The notes under the pieces are model-generated. The model did not search any database and was not told the origin of the DNA. It saw nothing but the letters and a program-made list of their open reading frames with translations. The position numbers and the translations under genes were made by a program. From assembly GCF_003286085.1 (NCBI RefSeq), contig NW_020825706.1, forward strand, positions 620,001-684,000: a stretch of DNA of 64,000 bases, in the 5' to 3' direction. Numbering within the stretch: the first letter of the stretch is position 1; each line of letters begins with the position of its first letter. The stretch comes from Drosophila persimilis. Taxonomy: Eukaryota; Arthropoda; Insecta; Diptera; Drosophilidae. Positions 34,601-48,200 of the stretch are shown here, in pieces.

Positions 34601-37600
34601 AACCCTCCACACAACCACTACAAAACAACCAAAAGTACAAATACTTCGGCAGTGCGGCGCGCCGGCTGGCGCATCAAATAAAGCGGGCGCATCGGCATTT
34701 ATTGACCAGCGGCGGCAACGACAAACAACCACAACAAAAGCGTAACGAAATGAACCTTTAATCTCAGCTGATTTAGATATGATTTCTATAAATTCAAATC
34801 AAATCTAAAGCAGTTGAGGCAGTACCACCGATAACTACACGCGCACATGGCAATCAGCTTTGGTCTGTATGCAGTGCGCGTGTAGTTGTCTGGTCACACT
34901 AGATATCGATAGGCACACAAAAATGATTTAATTACAATAATTACGAGCAATTATTAAGCATTAAAACTAGAACAGCTCAATTTTGGCTGCTAAGATTATA
35001 TTAAATCACTTTTGTAAGCCATAATATTTGACGGAACATCAAAATGCAGCAATATGGTTTTCAATCCCTGACGGAGAACGATTAACATATTATATGCCAA
35101 GGGGGAATTTCAGGGGGTGACTGGAATTCGTCAGTATTGTTACGGTATATTTTGAGAATTCGACGGTATATTTCGGTATTATTCCGAGGGTCGATAAACT
35201 ACATTTTCTCGATTTACAAACAGCTGTTGCAAAAAGGACACCAAAAACAACAACAACGGCGGAGGGTGCAGCAGCTGGAAAACAGAAACAGCAGCCGCGT
35301 AACAAACGCGCAAGCAACAAACAATTGTTAAAAAGTGATAAACCAAAGCCGAAAGCAGGCAAACACCAGCGTCAACAGCGTGGCAGCAGCAGGCAGAGTC
35401 GCAGTGACGGGGCACTATCGGGGCAGTCTTCGCGTTGGTGCTCCATCGAGGCGCAGCTGAATGTGCTGGACGATCTGCTCTATTACTGCGATGAGGAGGC
35501 CGAACTGTATTTAGCCCAGCTCTACGAAAGGTACCAGCAGCTCATCTGCGACCAGAGCTCCAACAGTGAGTACGAGTCGGGATCGACGGACTTTTGGAGC
35601 GACGCCTCTGACTCCGAAGACAATATGTCGCAGCAAAACAGTGCCGACGACGACGCCCTGTCCAGCACCAGCGGGACGGGCAGCAACAGCACCCACAGCC
35701 TGGTTCCAGCCGCCCTGAAACGACGGGGCCATCAGCATCATCCCCGCTTCTCGGGCACGCGGCGGCCCAATGTGCCCAATGTCCAGGAGATACTGGCCGC
35801 GCTCTATCGCGGCGACTCCAAGGGGGTGCTCTCCAATCTGCGCGGTGAGGCTCAACCAGAGCCGGAACCCGAGAACGAGACACCCGTGGAGGCGCCTTCC
35901 ACGCCGATTAGCCGCAGCACCCTAAGTCTTCCACTCACCGATTCGGTGACCAATTCCCTGGGCAGCAACAGTCCCACGCCCACGGATGAGAGCAGCATTC
36001 AAGATGACAGTGCGGCCACACCCGTAACGGGAACCACAACAGCAACGGCAACGCCTTCAGGCCTTCCGGTGCCGCCCAACGGGAAGGAGAAGGAGGCCAA
36101 AACGTCCAGTGGCAAGAAAAAGAAGCGGGACAGAGGCGAAAAGTCCGAGAAGCGGGAAAGAGGCGACAAGTCCGAGAAGAGTGATAGAGGCGACAAGTCG
36201 GAGAAGAGTGAAAAAGGTGAAAAGTCAGAGAGAAAGAAGAAGTCCTCCTCGTCATCGTCGGGCAAGCGCGAGCGCAGCAAGCGTCATGGACATGGAGCAG
36301 CCGGCACGAGTGCAATGGAGGCCAGCAGTGATAGCCTGGCCACCGATCTCAGCGCCGGGGCCATCGACGAGGGCATCGCACTGGGCGATGACGACGACAC
36401 CCAGTCGGCCGAGTGGTCCAAATTGCGATGCACCAGCGAGGCGGCCGAGATTGTGGCGGAGCGAGAGGCACGTCGGAACAAGGGACGGTGTGCGGACTAT
36501 CCGGGTCTGGCCTTTGGACGTTCCATCTTCAGTTCGGACACCATGATGAAGTTCAATATCATCCGGAACGAGCTGCACAACATCATGAATACACAACTAA
36601 AAAGGGTAATTAGCAGACGGGAGATCGATGGATCGATGGGAGTCTCTTTATATATGTATTATCCACTAATCACATTTCTATATCTAATTCAAGCCGAAAG
36701 AAAAGAACGTCTTCCGTCCAACGATGTCTTCCGTCGGCTGTTCTTTGTAAAGTTTGGTTAGGTTCCGTCCCCTCTATCGTATCGCCCCTTTCTATCTATG
36801 ATTGCTCCAATTTTTGTTGTTGCCTATCTCTCGTTTCCTTTGTTTCCTCGGTTCGCTCTTTGTATAATGTTGTTGTTTTTTAGTTTTGTGTGGTTTGCAC
36901 ATTGCCAAGCGATTACGTCGTCTTTTCCGTCGACTTTGTTGCCTTCTTTTTTCGCGATATACCCTAGAAGAGGGTCCCACATGCTGAGCAAGCTGTTTGG
37001 CAGTCAGAGAAATGGTATCTCTGATCCTATAAACCTCTGTAGATTCTTGTTTACCAGCAGCATGCGCTCCATTGTCGGTTTCGTGTGAGGGTATCACATG
37101 TTTCGGATCCCCAATCTAACCTTAACCCTTTTGTGGTGATTTTCTTTAAGCCCTCTCCTCTTTCTCTATCTCATTTTCTTGCCCTTGCCTTAGGGAATCA
37201 CATGGAATTTTCTGGTGGAACTCTTTAATTCTTTCTATATATTGATTATGAATAGCTGGTCCGTCGCCTAGGAAATTACATATTTGCTGTCTTGGAGGCC
37301 CTCTTTCTGTGGTTTCGTCTTGTCATGCACACACACATGCAAATCTTGACCCACATTGCACGTACTTATGCCTATTTCTCTCACCTTTCCTCTTGCCATT
37401 CCGATGGTCAGCATTTCGTTTGCATTTACCCCCCCTGCATACATTGTACCACCCGTAGACTGAGAGCAGCAAAAGTATTTCAACAATTTCGTACGCAAAC
37501 ATGTTTGCTTAATTGCAGGCAATTGTTTAATTAGTTACGCAATTGCTCAAAATTAAACTAACGGTACCTGTTGCGCACTGCCACACTAAACTCCCTCCGC

Positions 37601-40600
37601 CCCCCTCTCAAAGAGAGAGAGAGAGAGAGAGAGATGGAGGGCCCTCTAAATGGTAGTGCTACTCCCCCGCCTATATGGCGGTGGGTGGGGGTTTCGTTTC
37701 GGGTTCTATAACCATACTCTATGTGGTCTTGGCCCCAACCCAACCCCCATAAATGGCCGGCTACATGCTTCTACTACAAATATCACTAAAAGGAAAACAT
37801 TACCATCTATGGCCAAAGCATAGCGCAAATGCTGTACAAAGCCCGACTTGCCAATTTGGTGTACAAATTAATTATTAAATGTTGATACGGGCTATGTACG
37901 TGTTCCCATAGCGAAGCCGAAGCCCCCAAACGACCTTCGATGCGACTGCGGCATTTACTTTTAATTTCTTTTCAATGCCGCCTGGCTAAAAATGGACAGG
38001 CGCTCATTGTTAGCATTATCAACAATTACGCCATCGCCGAATAGGGATGAGAGTTTGAGAATACAGAATTAATGGCCAGCAACAGGTGGGTGAACGAGAA
38101 CGAACCCTCGGGGGCATAGAACTTTTCCAAATTCAAAACTTCCCGATATGATATCGATATCGTGTGGGGGGACAATCGCCGGAAAGAGAGAACCTGTCCG
38201 ATTAGTCATTACGCTCTCACGCTTACGTTGTTTGCTTGCGTGTTGATAAGCCTGATAAAGCACCGGCATTGTAGTTTTTTCATACAATTAGCTTGTGGAT
38301 AGACAGGGGAGGAAAAGGCAGGGGCGTTGCGTTGGCAAAGGCACACACACGCAGCTGTATGTTCGAATGTCTGCATGTGTGCAGCTAGAGAGTACTACCT
38401 GATTACTCATTTCGAGCCTAAATGGAGATTGTCTTTGACATGGGCATTATTTTGCATAATATTATTTGCATAGAAATAGAAAAAATCTGAAATATTTCTT
38501 CACTAATTAATGCCAAACAACAACAAACATGTCGACAGAATTTTAGCGGCTTTTAACAGGTTTTCCAGCGGCACACCAACACACACAAAGTCGCTCCGCT
38601 CTTGAGCACACACCAGCATACATTTTAGGCGAGGCAGACGACGCACCAGTTATCTCTGTCACACCAATGTTCTCATCGCTTCAAAAGGCATGTCAGCAGC
38701 GCTGCCAACGGCGCGCTCGACTCATGCATTTTCGCTCTCCCAAACGTGGTGGTTTCCTCTCTTTTCCATCTTACTGGTTCATTCGTAAGTGAACTAAGTC
38801 GTTCTTCTAGTTCTTTTTTGTCTCGTTCGTTCACTCCAATTCAGCCGAGAGAGTGATTACTCGTTTGATTGAGTGATTTTCCCATACAAAACACAATCGC
38901 GCTCAAAACCAACGCAACTCGAATCCAACTCCGACTTGAGCGCCTTTTTCCCACTCAATGAATGTCATCGTTCTCTCGTTCTTCTCCTCGACACACCAGT
39001 TGTCTCTGTCGCACACCACCACTGTCAAACCCCACCACCGCTTCGAAAGGCATGCCAACTGTTTAACGGATCATTTCCAATTTGTTGTTCGAGTCGCGTC
39101 GGTCTTCTCTGTTTTGTGTGTCGTCGACTTGTGTGTGTTTTTCGCTACCAAATAGCAAATATTAAATATTTATTCGTTATTTATTCTACTACTATATTGT
39201 GTGCCAGTTAAAGTCCCTAAAACCAGCTAACGCTGCCTTGAAAGCCATCGCAAGCGAGAGAAAAAGCAGTCGAAGAGAAAGAAGAAAAAACCGGTGGTTT
39301 TTTCTTCATTGCGTGTGTGTGAGTGTTCGTTCCATTCTCCGTGCGTGTGTTGGTGTGTGTTCTTCAAATTGTAAAATTATATATTTTTGGTGCTGCCATA
39401 CCACCAGAAAGCAACTGTTGAAATTATAACAGTAAAAGGCGAAAAAGGCCAATATCAAGTGTGCTTCAGTGCCCGGCTTCCCTGCCAACGCAAAGTCCAA
39501 GTGTCCAAACGAAACACCTACAACCAAACTAAAAATGACGACCAGCATTCCACAAGGCACTCTCCTGGACGTGCTCAAGAAGAAAATGCGTCAGACCAAA
39601 GAAGAAATGGAAAAGTATAAAGATGAGTGCGAGGAGTACCAAAAGCGCTTGCAACTCGAAGTGGTTCGCCGCGAAGAAGTAAGCCAGCCTTCCATTTCCC
39701 TATTAGTTCTACTGATTTTAGTGGAAATTTAGCTATCTTTGGTATGGTTTAAATACTGCGTGACCTGTCTTATAAATTTTGCATAAATCCTACCTGTGGA
39801 AAAAAGATAGTTAACCATTTCTCTCACACACTCTCTCAGAGCAAGAGAGAGACGAGAGCTCTCCCCTGTGTGTGTGTGTGTACTTGTGGGAGCGAGATAA
39901 CCGCAAGTGTCGCGACAGGCTTCTCGCTCGCATGAGTTCCAGAGAGCGACTTTTTGGTTCTGGCCTCTCCCGTTGATTCTGTTGTTGTTTTCCCCCCTGC
40001 CTTTTGTTGTTACTCTTTTGAAAGAAATTTTAGGCAAATTGAATTGTTGAGACACAGGGTGGTTCGTGTCCGTGCAGCACCACTATTGTTCTTCCTCTTG
40101 TTCCTTATTGTGTCACTTTTTTTCGTTTTGGGGTTAACTGTTGTTATCTGTGAGACGAAATTCATTCACCTTTCAAATTGTATGTTATCTCTCTCGCTTC
40201 ACGGCACATAGCGCAACATTAGCATACACCTCACAACCACACACACTGACACTGACACGCATTTACATAAGGCAAAAAAAAAGAAGAGAAAAGAAATCTT
40301 TTGCTTTCTCAGCGACAAAAAAATAAAAACCGGCTCAAAGCTGAAGAAGCAGCAACGGCAGCAGCCGCAAAGTGGCAGCCACATCGTTTAGCTAGCGGTG
40401 TTCTAAATTCGATTAATTATGATCAATAAATGGTTGGATTCTCTTAATTCTTTTTTTTTCATTTTGTTCTTAATTCGATTCTAATTAGACAATTGAGAGA
40501 GCAAATGCCGCAAGCAATTTCTGTAGGGCTCCTTGGTACCCGTATAAGTGGGTGTGTGTGTGTGTACGAAATCACAGAGAGTGTGACAGCATTTGTTGAC

Positions 40601-42164
40601 GTCATGTTTTTTGGCGGCTTAGGACTGTGTTCCAGGAACTTTTGGATGAATTTTAAAACCAATACAATTGCCTTCGGGGGGGAGCCATTTGTTCACTTTT
40701 CGCTTCCACGCTGCCAGCAAGTGATTGACGTTTGGTTTCCCCTTTCTGAAATGTAAAACAAAAACATAATTTGCTTTTGTTGTTGCTTTTCTATACAATG
40801 AATGCTTTTCAATGTCATTCGATGGCAGAACGAGTCGCCCTCCCTCTCATCTGGTGTTTCCCTCCTTGCGCAGTCTTCCTTTCTCCCCTCTTTTGTGTGT
40901 CCCTCTGTCCTGCAATTGAACGTTGATAATTTCAATGCGCTTTTGTGACAAATTGGTTTTGATTCATGCTCCCTACCCCCTGCCCCTAGTCACTGCATGT
41001 CTGTGTGTGTGTGTGTATTCCGTAATTTAGAGATTACAACACATGATGCCATGGGCTGACTGGGGTATCAAGAGAGAAGCAAAGCAAGCACACACCCTCT
41101 CACGATCGCCACCGAAAAAACCACTTCATGCCTGAGAGAGCGTCCATCGTCTTTAACCGTTTTTCTTGGTGATTTACATTTTCATGGCGTTACTTTATCG
41201 GTTCATAATTAAAAATGCATCATCAAAATGGATACACACACACTGGCATACGCACACGCCCTGCGCAGCGCTCTACAAAATTTTTATTGTTTTATATATC
41301 GTTGCCAAGGCAATTTCTGAAAATAAAACTAAAACAAATGGAATACTCCCCGATTCCAAGGTGTGTGTGTGACTAAGCCGTCAAAAATTCATTGGCGTGT
41401 ACCATTTCTCAGCCCCGTAGCTGGTTTTGCATGCTCATGGCTTTTGAATTTGGCTAAGATCGGTTATTTTTGTTGTTTTGTATTTTACTTTATTTTATTT
41501 TTTTGCATTTTGCCGGTCATTTCTCATAAATTCCACAACAATGGGGGCCGGGGCCACTGCTCTCCAACTCGAAAACTTGTTCTGTCTCCCGCTTTTCTTT
41601 GGCCTCTTATTCTTCTTCTACTTCTCTTTTTGTTGCTGTTAATAAAGCGCTTAATCTTCAATACATTTTGTTAATGAGTTCAAAAATAGAGGGGGATAGC
41701 GAGACGGCCACAACAGCTTGCTCTCTCTCTCTCTATCCAACTCCCAACTGTGTGCAATCTCTTCTCTTTCGCGCCCATGGCTGCTGCCAACAACTCCCGC
41801 TACAAAACGAAACCCAACTGGAGTTGACTTTGTAAGCACTGGCTAAACGAGACAGCAGCTGATTTGCAGAAATGCCTATGCACTCATTTTGCCCAAGAAA
41901 GCTCTTCACTGAATGATGATCGAGCAATCAAGAAGCCTCGTTTAGCCAGTACTTTACTGTGCTTTTTCGATGTTTTCCTTCCTTCATTTCTGGTGGTTTT
42001 GTTGTTTTTGGCATTTTTCGATGTCTCTGTGGCGGGGACGCTCTCCTCTCCTCTCCTCTTGGGTGCTTCATCAACGGTTTGTTGTATGACTTTCGGTGTT
42101 TGGAAAGCTACGCGCTCTGCCTGCTCAAGCTCCCCCAATTCGAAATGCTTTTTATCGTTTAACG

Positions 42165-42202
<38 letters not shown>

Positions 42203-45200
42203 TTTTGTATGCTGCCGCTGTTTGGGATGATGACGTAAGCCAACACAACACGGTTGGTTCCAATTCATAATCACACGATACTTTTACGACTCGTGAGAGA
42301 GGAAGAGGGAGAGAGAGAGAGAGAGAGAGAGCGCGAGGGGTTCTAAGCGTCATCCAATCAGTCAATTGGTCATTCAGTCATTCCATCATTACGGCATGTA
42401 CATATCAGTAGCTCTCTATCTATGTCCGACCATATCAGTCACATTGGACATGGACATGGACATGGGGACTGGACTGCCTTGTCCAATTGCTCTTGCCGTT
42501 TTTGATCAAAAAGTTTGTTGCTTTTGCTTGATATTTCTGTTGTTTTTGTTTTTATACTTTTTTCACCATTTTTGGGCGTGTGCTCGGCTGCTCACATTTT
42601 CGCTTTTCATCGTTCGAACCAAAACTCCTCTATATGGCCACAACTTTTTCAATGTCGAATATTTTCCGTTCTTTAATGGGTATATAATTTCGAGTCGTGT
42701 CGTCTTGCGCATTGTGGGAAAAACTCCCATCAATATTTTCCATAGGATGACGTCAGGGCCTGAGGCTTGAATTGGCTTCTTTTGGACCAACATATCGGTT
42801 TCATCGGTGTGCTGTTGAACTTCGCTTGACACCTGGGTATTGATTACTTTTGGCCAAACAAATTTTGTTTTGCCTGCTTTAGGGCGTCGGCACTGGGTTT
42901 GACCTTGCAACATGCCAGAAGACAGCGGAAGACGCAAGACGGAAAACGGAAAAAGAATGAAATTTCTATTTACAGGTGGAAGACAAAATGTGGAAACACC
43001 GGTCGACTTTTAGGGCAAATAAACTAATTTAAAGAGTGCAACAAATTGGGTTTCTTAGGCTTAAAAAGAGAGCGCAAAAAACAGGATTTACCATACCAAA
43101 GATAGCAAAGTTTTCTGTATAGAATTTATGTGTATTTCTTGTAGCTATTTACCATACCAAAGATGGCAACGATTTGAATAGCAATTTATGTGTATTTCTT
43201 AAACAAAAGCAGAACCAAAACCAGCATAAATTTAATAGTCTATTTAATATCCAATTTCCTAAGTTTAGCTTTGTAAGAAGTAAATTACTTGATAAGTTTA
43301 TAGCTAATAAATGCTTTGTTGTATGTATATGCTATATTTGGTTCGTACGAACATGTATATTGTCTTATAGGCCGAATCTGAGGTTGCTGCTCTGAACCGT
43401 CGCATTCAGTTGCTCGAAGAAGACTTGGAGCGCTCTGAGGAGCGTCTGGGTTCCGCCACAGCCAAGCTGTCGGAAGCCTCTCAGGCCGCCGATGAGAGCG
43501 AACGGTTAGTACATTTGTTACCATATATCCATATCCCTATCCTATTCCCCCATCCCCCCCTCTATATATGATATATGATGTATAATTATAATAATTTATA
43601 AGTTTACAGCATAAAATATCCAAGTTCAAGTTATATTTATCCTATCCACATATATATCTATTATAATATGATGCATTTAGGATACGAAAAGCGCTTGAGA
43701 ATCGCACAAATATGGAAGATGACAAAGTGGCTCTCTTGGAGAACCAATTAGCACAAGCAAAATTAATTGCAGAAGAAGCCGATAAGAAATACGAAGAGGT
43801 ATAGTCATCATATCCAACCATCTATCCACGGAAGAGAGTCTTCTATGCTCTCTCTGTATCTTTTCGTTAGGGCTTTAGGGTTATTAGGTTTTCCATTGAG
43901 GTTAGGTTCTAGGTTCTGTTTTCACTTTAGGTCAACATTTTTGCGTTTACTAATTAGGTTTTGGGTCTATATATCTGCGCTCTCTTTAACAACAATTAAT
44001 ATGAATCATTATAATAACAATAATGATGATGATATATGTATCTAAGTTAGTTCTTAAGAAACGTTTTTGTAAACAGCATTTAGTTGTCGTCGACCCACCG
44101 TTGGAACTGCTGCAGCTGCTCTATGGATGATTTTGTATAAATATTGTAAAATTTATGGACAAAGGCATGTCCTACATAAGCTTTATGGTAGTCTATTAGT
44201 CAAAATGGCTGTTTAAACAATTATGTCTGTACAAAAAGCACCCCCCTCCCCCCACGAATGTTTGTAATGTGTGTTTAGAGAAGCTAAAACAATGATTTAT
44301 GACATTCAAACACTTTCAAACTTTCCAAGTTCTTGATCTGGATCAATATCGGATGATCTAGACCAGTCCGTTAGAGCTTAAAATACCAGTAGTTCCATTA
44401 GCAACATTTACCACATTTGTGGATGATATTTTTTGCTTTCATTCCAATCATTCCCTCGTAAAATCGATTTATCTTTCTATTAAAAATTTCCCCAAAAAAG
44501 CACACCATTGTTTTAGCTTCTTCATGTACTCCTGCCCCTATGTTATCCCCTGTTAAATATCCGAAACTTTAAAACTCAACTGGCAACAACCAAATTTTTG
44601 TCTCTCTTTTTACAACAACTACAACAACAAAACAACAACTATAACTGAACCACGACATCAACAATCCATTTAAAACAAACAAAAATCAATCAATCTATCT
44701 ATCTATCTATCTGTGAACCTCAACTGTGTTGTAAACCATCTGTTTGTCATAACAACAACAACAACAACAAACCACCAACAACCAACTACAACAACAACTT
44801 TAACGTTTAACAACAACAACAACACTATCGAACACCCAACGATGTGGATGATGACGTCGAATGATTCGATTCACACTCTTCTATCTATCCTTTGGGGCTG
44901 TACCAAAAAAAAATGCGATTCTTCCAATGGCGGAATGAATGAAAAAAAAAAACTTAAATCATCGCTAACCACTTGGTCACTGTCTTCTATGGGCTTGGTC
45001 GCCGTCGTAACCGCAAAACACACACAACAATGTGGACTATATATATATATATATGTATATTCAATAAAAAATATATATAGTGCTCGCAAGATTCTTGAGA
45101 ATCGCGCCCTTGCCGATGAAGAACGCATGGACGCTCTCGAGAATCAGCTGAAGGAAGCGCGTTTCCTTGCTGAGGAGGCTGACAAGAAATACGATGAGGT

Positions 45201-48200
45201 GCAGCTAAAAACCAATTTATCTTCTATTTCTAATTTAATAAGCAATAATAATAATAACAACAACAACAACCAGAACAACAACAGTAACAGTAACAATACT
45301 ATCGATACCAATGCTAATGCTAATAACAATAGCACCAACAACAATAACGCATCCAGAACTATTGCATCTGCTGCTGTTGGTGAAGCGAAGATCACTTCCA
45401 CTTTATCCTCCACAAGTCCCAGCCACGACCATGAACACAACAACAACAACAACAACAACAGTCCACCACCAAACAATGATACTTGATTTTTGGTTCCTTT
45501 GCCAAAGGATCGAAAGAAAAACCAAAATAAAAGGAACGTGAACCCCTTTCAAGGAGGGGGTTCTGTCTGCCCCATAATACTTGGCACAGGAATCAACTAT
45601 CGAGTGTAGATGTAAAACTTGTGCTTAAAAAATCGATTCAATGATGACGATGATGAACGAATGATGCTTGAAGGGCAGCTATAGCTATAGGAATCCAAGG
45701 CATGCAACGCCTGCCTGCCCGTTGCCTCACAATATATATGCAATATAAATATGTGTATTAGTCGATGTACATACAATCCAATGAGATGTTTGATGAACAA
45801 ATGATGAAGCCTAATATCATCGCTCCTCCCGACGGGGAGTGCCGCCCACAAGTGTGTCTTTTATTTTGTAAATTATGTTAAATGTTAAGCGATCCAAGTG
45901 TACTTTTGCTATCGTCCCTGTACTAGAGATTTATACACAAAAAAGTGTTCTCTAAAATAATGATATTGGAGCTTAAAAAGCATATATTTTGATGTTTATT
46001 TCAATTATACAAAATTGTCATTTGATTTATATTTCTATTGCAAAAAGCAACAATTGTAAAGATTATTTAATTTTATTTCAAAATTATATTATTATATAAA
46101 TTACTAAAAAAAAAACCACCCAAAAAAAAACAATTAATATTTCCTTTAATAATTTTTGATTTAATATTTTTGCAAATTTAAAGTTTATATAACAATTATA
46201 TACAAATACAACAAAATATATATATTATAAAATACATATATGAATGCAGCATAAAAAACTAACTTTTGAACTTTTTTGGGAGCAGATAATGTTTTATTCT
46301 TACGATTTGTTGTACATTTTCTTGAGGCAGGTTTTGGCCACTGAAAGATGAAGGTTTAGGGGTGAAATATGATATAGATGAAATTTAGAAGTGGGAAATC
46401 TCTGCAGCTGAAACAGAATTTGAAGTAAGGATTTAAACGATTATTTAGGAGACTTTTTTTGAAACAAATATTACAGATAATTGCTTATGGAACTATGCAG
46501 CTATGATATGATTTTACAGGAACTCTATTTGCTTTAAAGGAGAGCTTGAACAAGCTTAATTTTACAGGAAATTGAAGAGGACGAAGGGAGTTCCAGGGTG
46601 CCAAAAATATATATGGAACTGTATTAAACGATTCAATCGACATATATACTGAAAGAGGATACGTTTTATCTATGGATTGCCAGGAATATGCGTATGGAAT
46701 CTTTGTACTTATTGTCAAGATTCTTCTTCGATGATTTTTCAAGAGTTACAAGAGAGATTCTTGTAAATTTAAATCTTTGCATGGCAAAATCCTTCTATTC
46801 AATTATTCTTCGAGAAATATATGTCTGATCATTCTGCATGGACCTTATCTTCAGGCCTTGAAAAATCCAGAAGGTTCTGCCCTACAAAACATTCCAATAC
46901 TTCTTCAAACGATCCTTCGCTAATCTTCAGTAATCCTTGGCAACAAAGAATATTTTTTTCTCTCCATTCTCAAGGAGAACCCTCTTGTGTTTTTTTGCTT
47001 ACGTGTTTCGCACGTCAGTCGCCAGAAATCGATGAAATAAAGCAATTGTTAACTGATACACGGCCATTGCCTGCAGATAAGCCCCGTGTCTGCGTCCTCA
47101 CTTTTTGCCCTTATCTTTCGCCGGAAAACTAAGGCAAAGAAGAACTGGCAAAGAGAGAGCGAAAGAGTTTGTTTAACTGAAAACTTTGATAAGAGAAGGC
47201 CGCTCCCCAAATATGGGGGGATTGTGCTCGACAGCAGCCCATTGAGGCCCCATGACATAAGCGGCTAAAAACCCTCTGTAACTGTTGCCAAAACGATCGA
47301 TGATGAATCCAAAACGTAATGCTGCACCACTTGACCCTCGCTCTGAAGGGGCGAGAGAGAGAGAGAGTGGCCACTCAAAAGAGTGAATCAACGGCAAGAA
47401 ATGTGCGTGGATCGCCCTCTCCACATCGTATCTTTTTCTGTTTAAAAATCTGACGACACTTTTTAGTAGTTACCTTGCATTTACTTTTTCATGATTCACG
47501 GTTCATTTGGTGGATCCCTCACTTACCTCTGGAGACTACATATTTGCATACGTCAAAGCAGGAAATTGGCTGATTTTGTTGGCAAATAGCCCCCAGATTG
47601 GTTAAACGATTTCCGCCTTTCTCAAAAGAAGCATCTTTTGGCCAAAAGGCTGCCAAATAAAGCTGTTGTAATGTTCAGCTTCAGCCAGTTATTATTTCCT
47701 TTAAATAAATGAGTTTTCATAGTTATGATTATGGGATGTGGGGGGTGATGTTTCAGGAAATTGCTTTAAGCTATGATATCTGAAAGATTTTGAATTTAAT
47801 TTCCCTTGGCAAAGGTTAACCCAAGAAAAATACAGTGAAAGAACTGTTTTTAGGGGGAAGGGAAATACCCAACTGTTGGGAATTTACTCACAGGGAAAAC
47901 TATCCGAAAAATCCCCTAGGAAATGTACAACAACATCGAGAAGGTATAAACAAAATCGAATCCACTACCAGATATACTTTTTTTCCATATAATATCTCCA
48001 ATATCAAACTATAACTTTAGTAAACCATTGGATCGTATAATATAAAAGACACACACTCGTAAAGCACAAGTTTTATAGGAAACAAAACCGAAAACACAAC
48101 AAAATAACAATAAAATTAAACAATTTGTTTTGTTAATTACTAAATTAGACATTAAGGCGATACACCAAAAACATATACATTCAAACATTCACAGAACATA

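Larger units (their letters stand above)
39679..43370 (+). other. Tm1 intron between exon 1b and exon 3
   Basis: 3.7-kb intron with many simple tracts: TG runs at about 39869-39881, 40551-40564 and 41000-41017, (TG)13 at 42169-42194, a GA tract at 42309-42331, and a 60-bp tandem repeat at 43087-43200. No exon-like coding segment was found on either strand. Confidence 0.55.

Noticed and set aside
35511..35883. Minus-strand frames of 113-114 codons opposite the long Tm1 head exon
   Set aside because: They mirror the GC-rich plus-strand coding exon and are shadows of its codon use.
44713..45080. Coding extension of exon 4b to the left (frame from 44713)
   Set aside because: The part before 45081 is AAC repeats and AT-rich intron; the acceptor TATATAG and the conserved exon start define the true edge.
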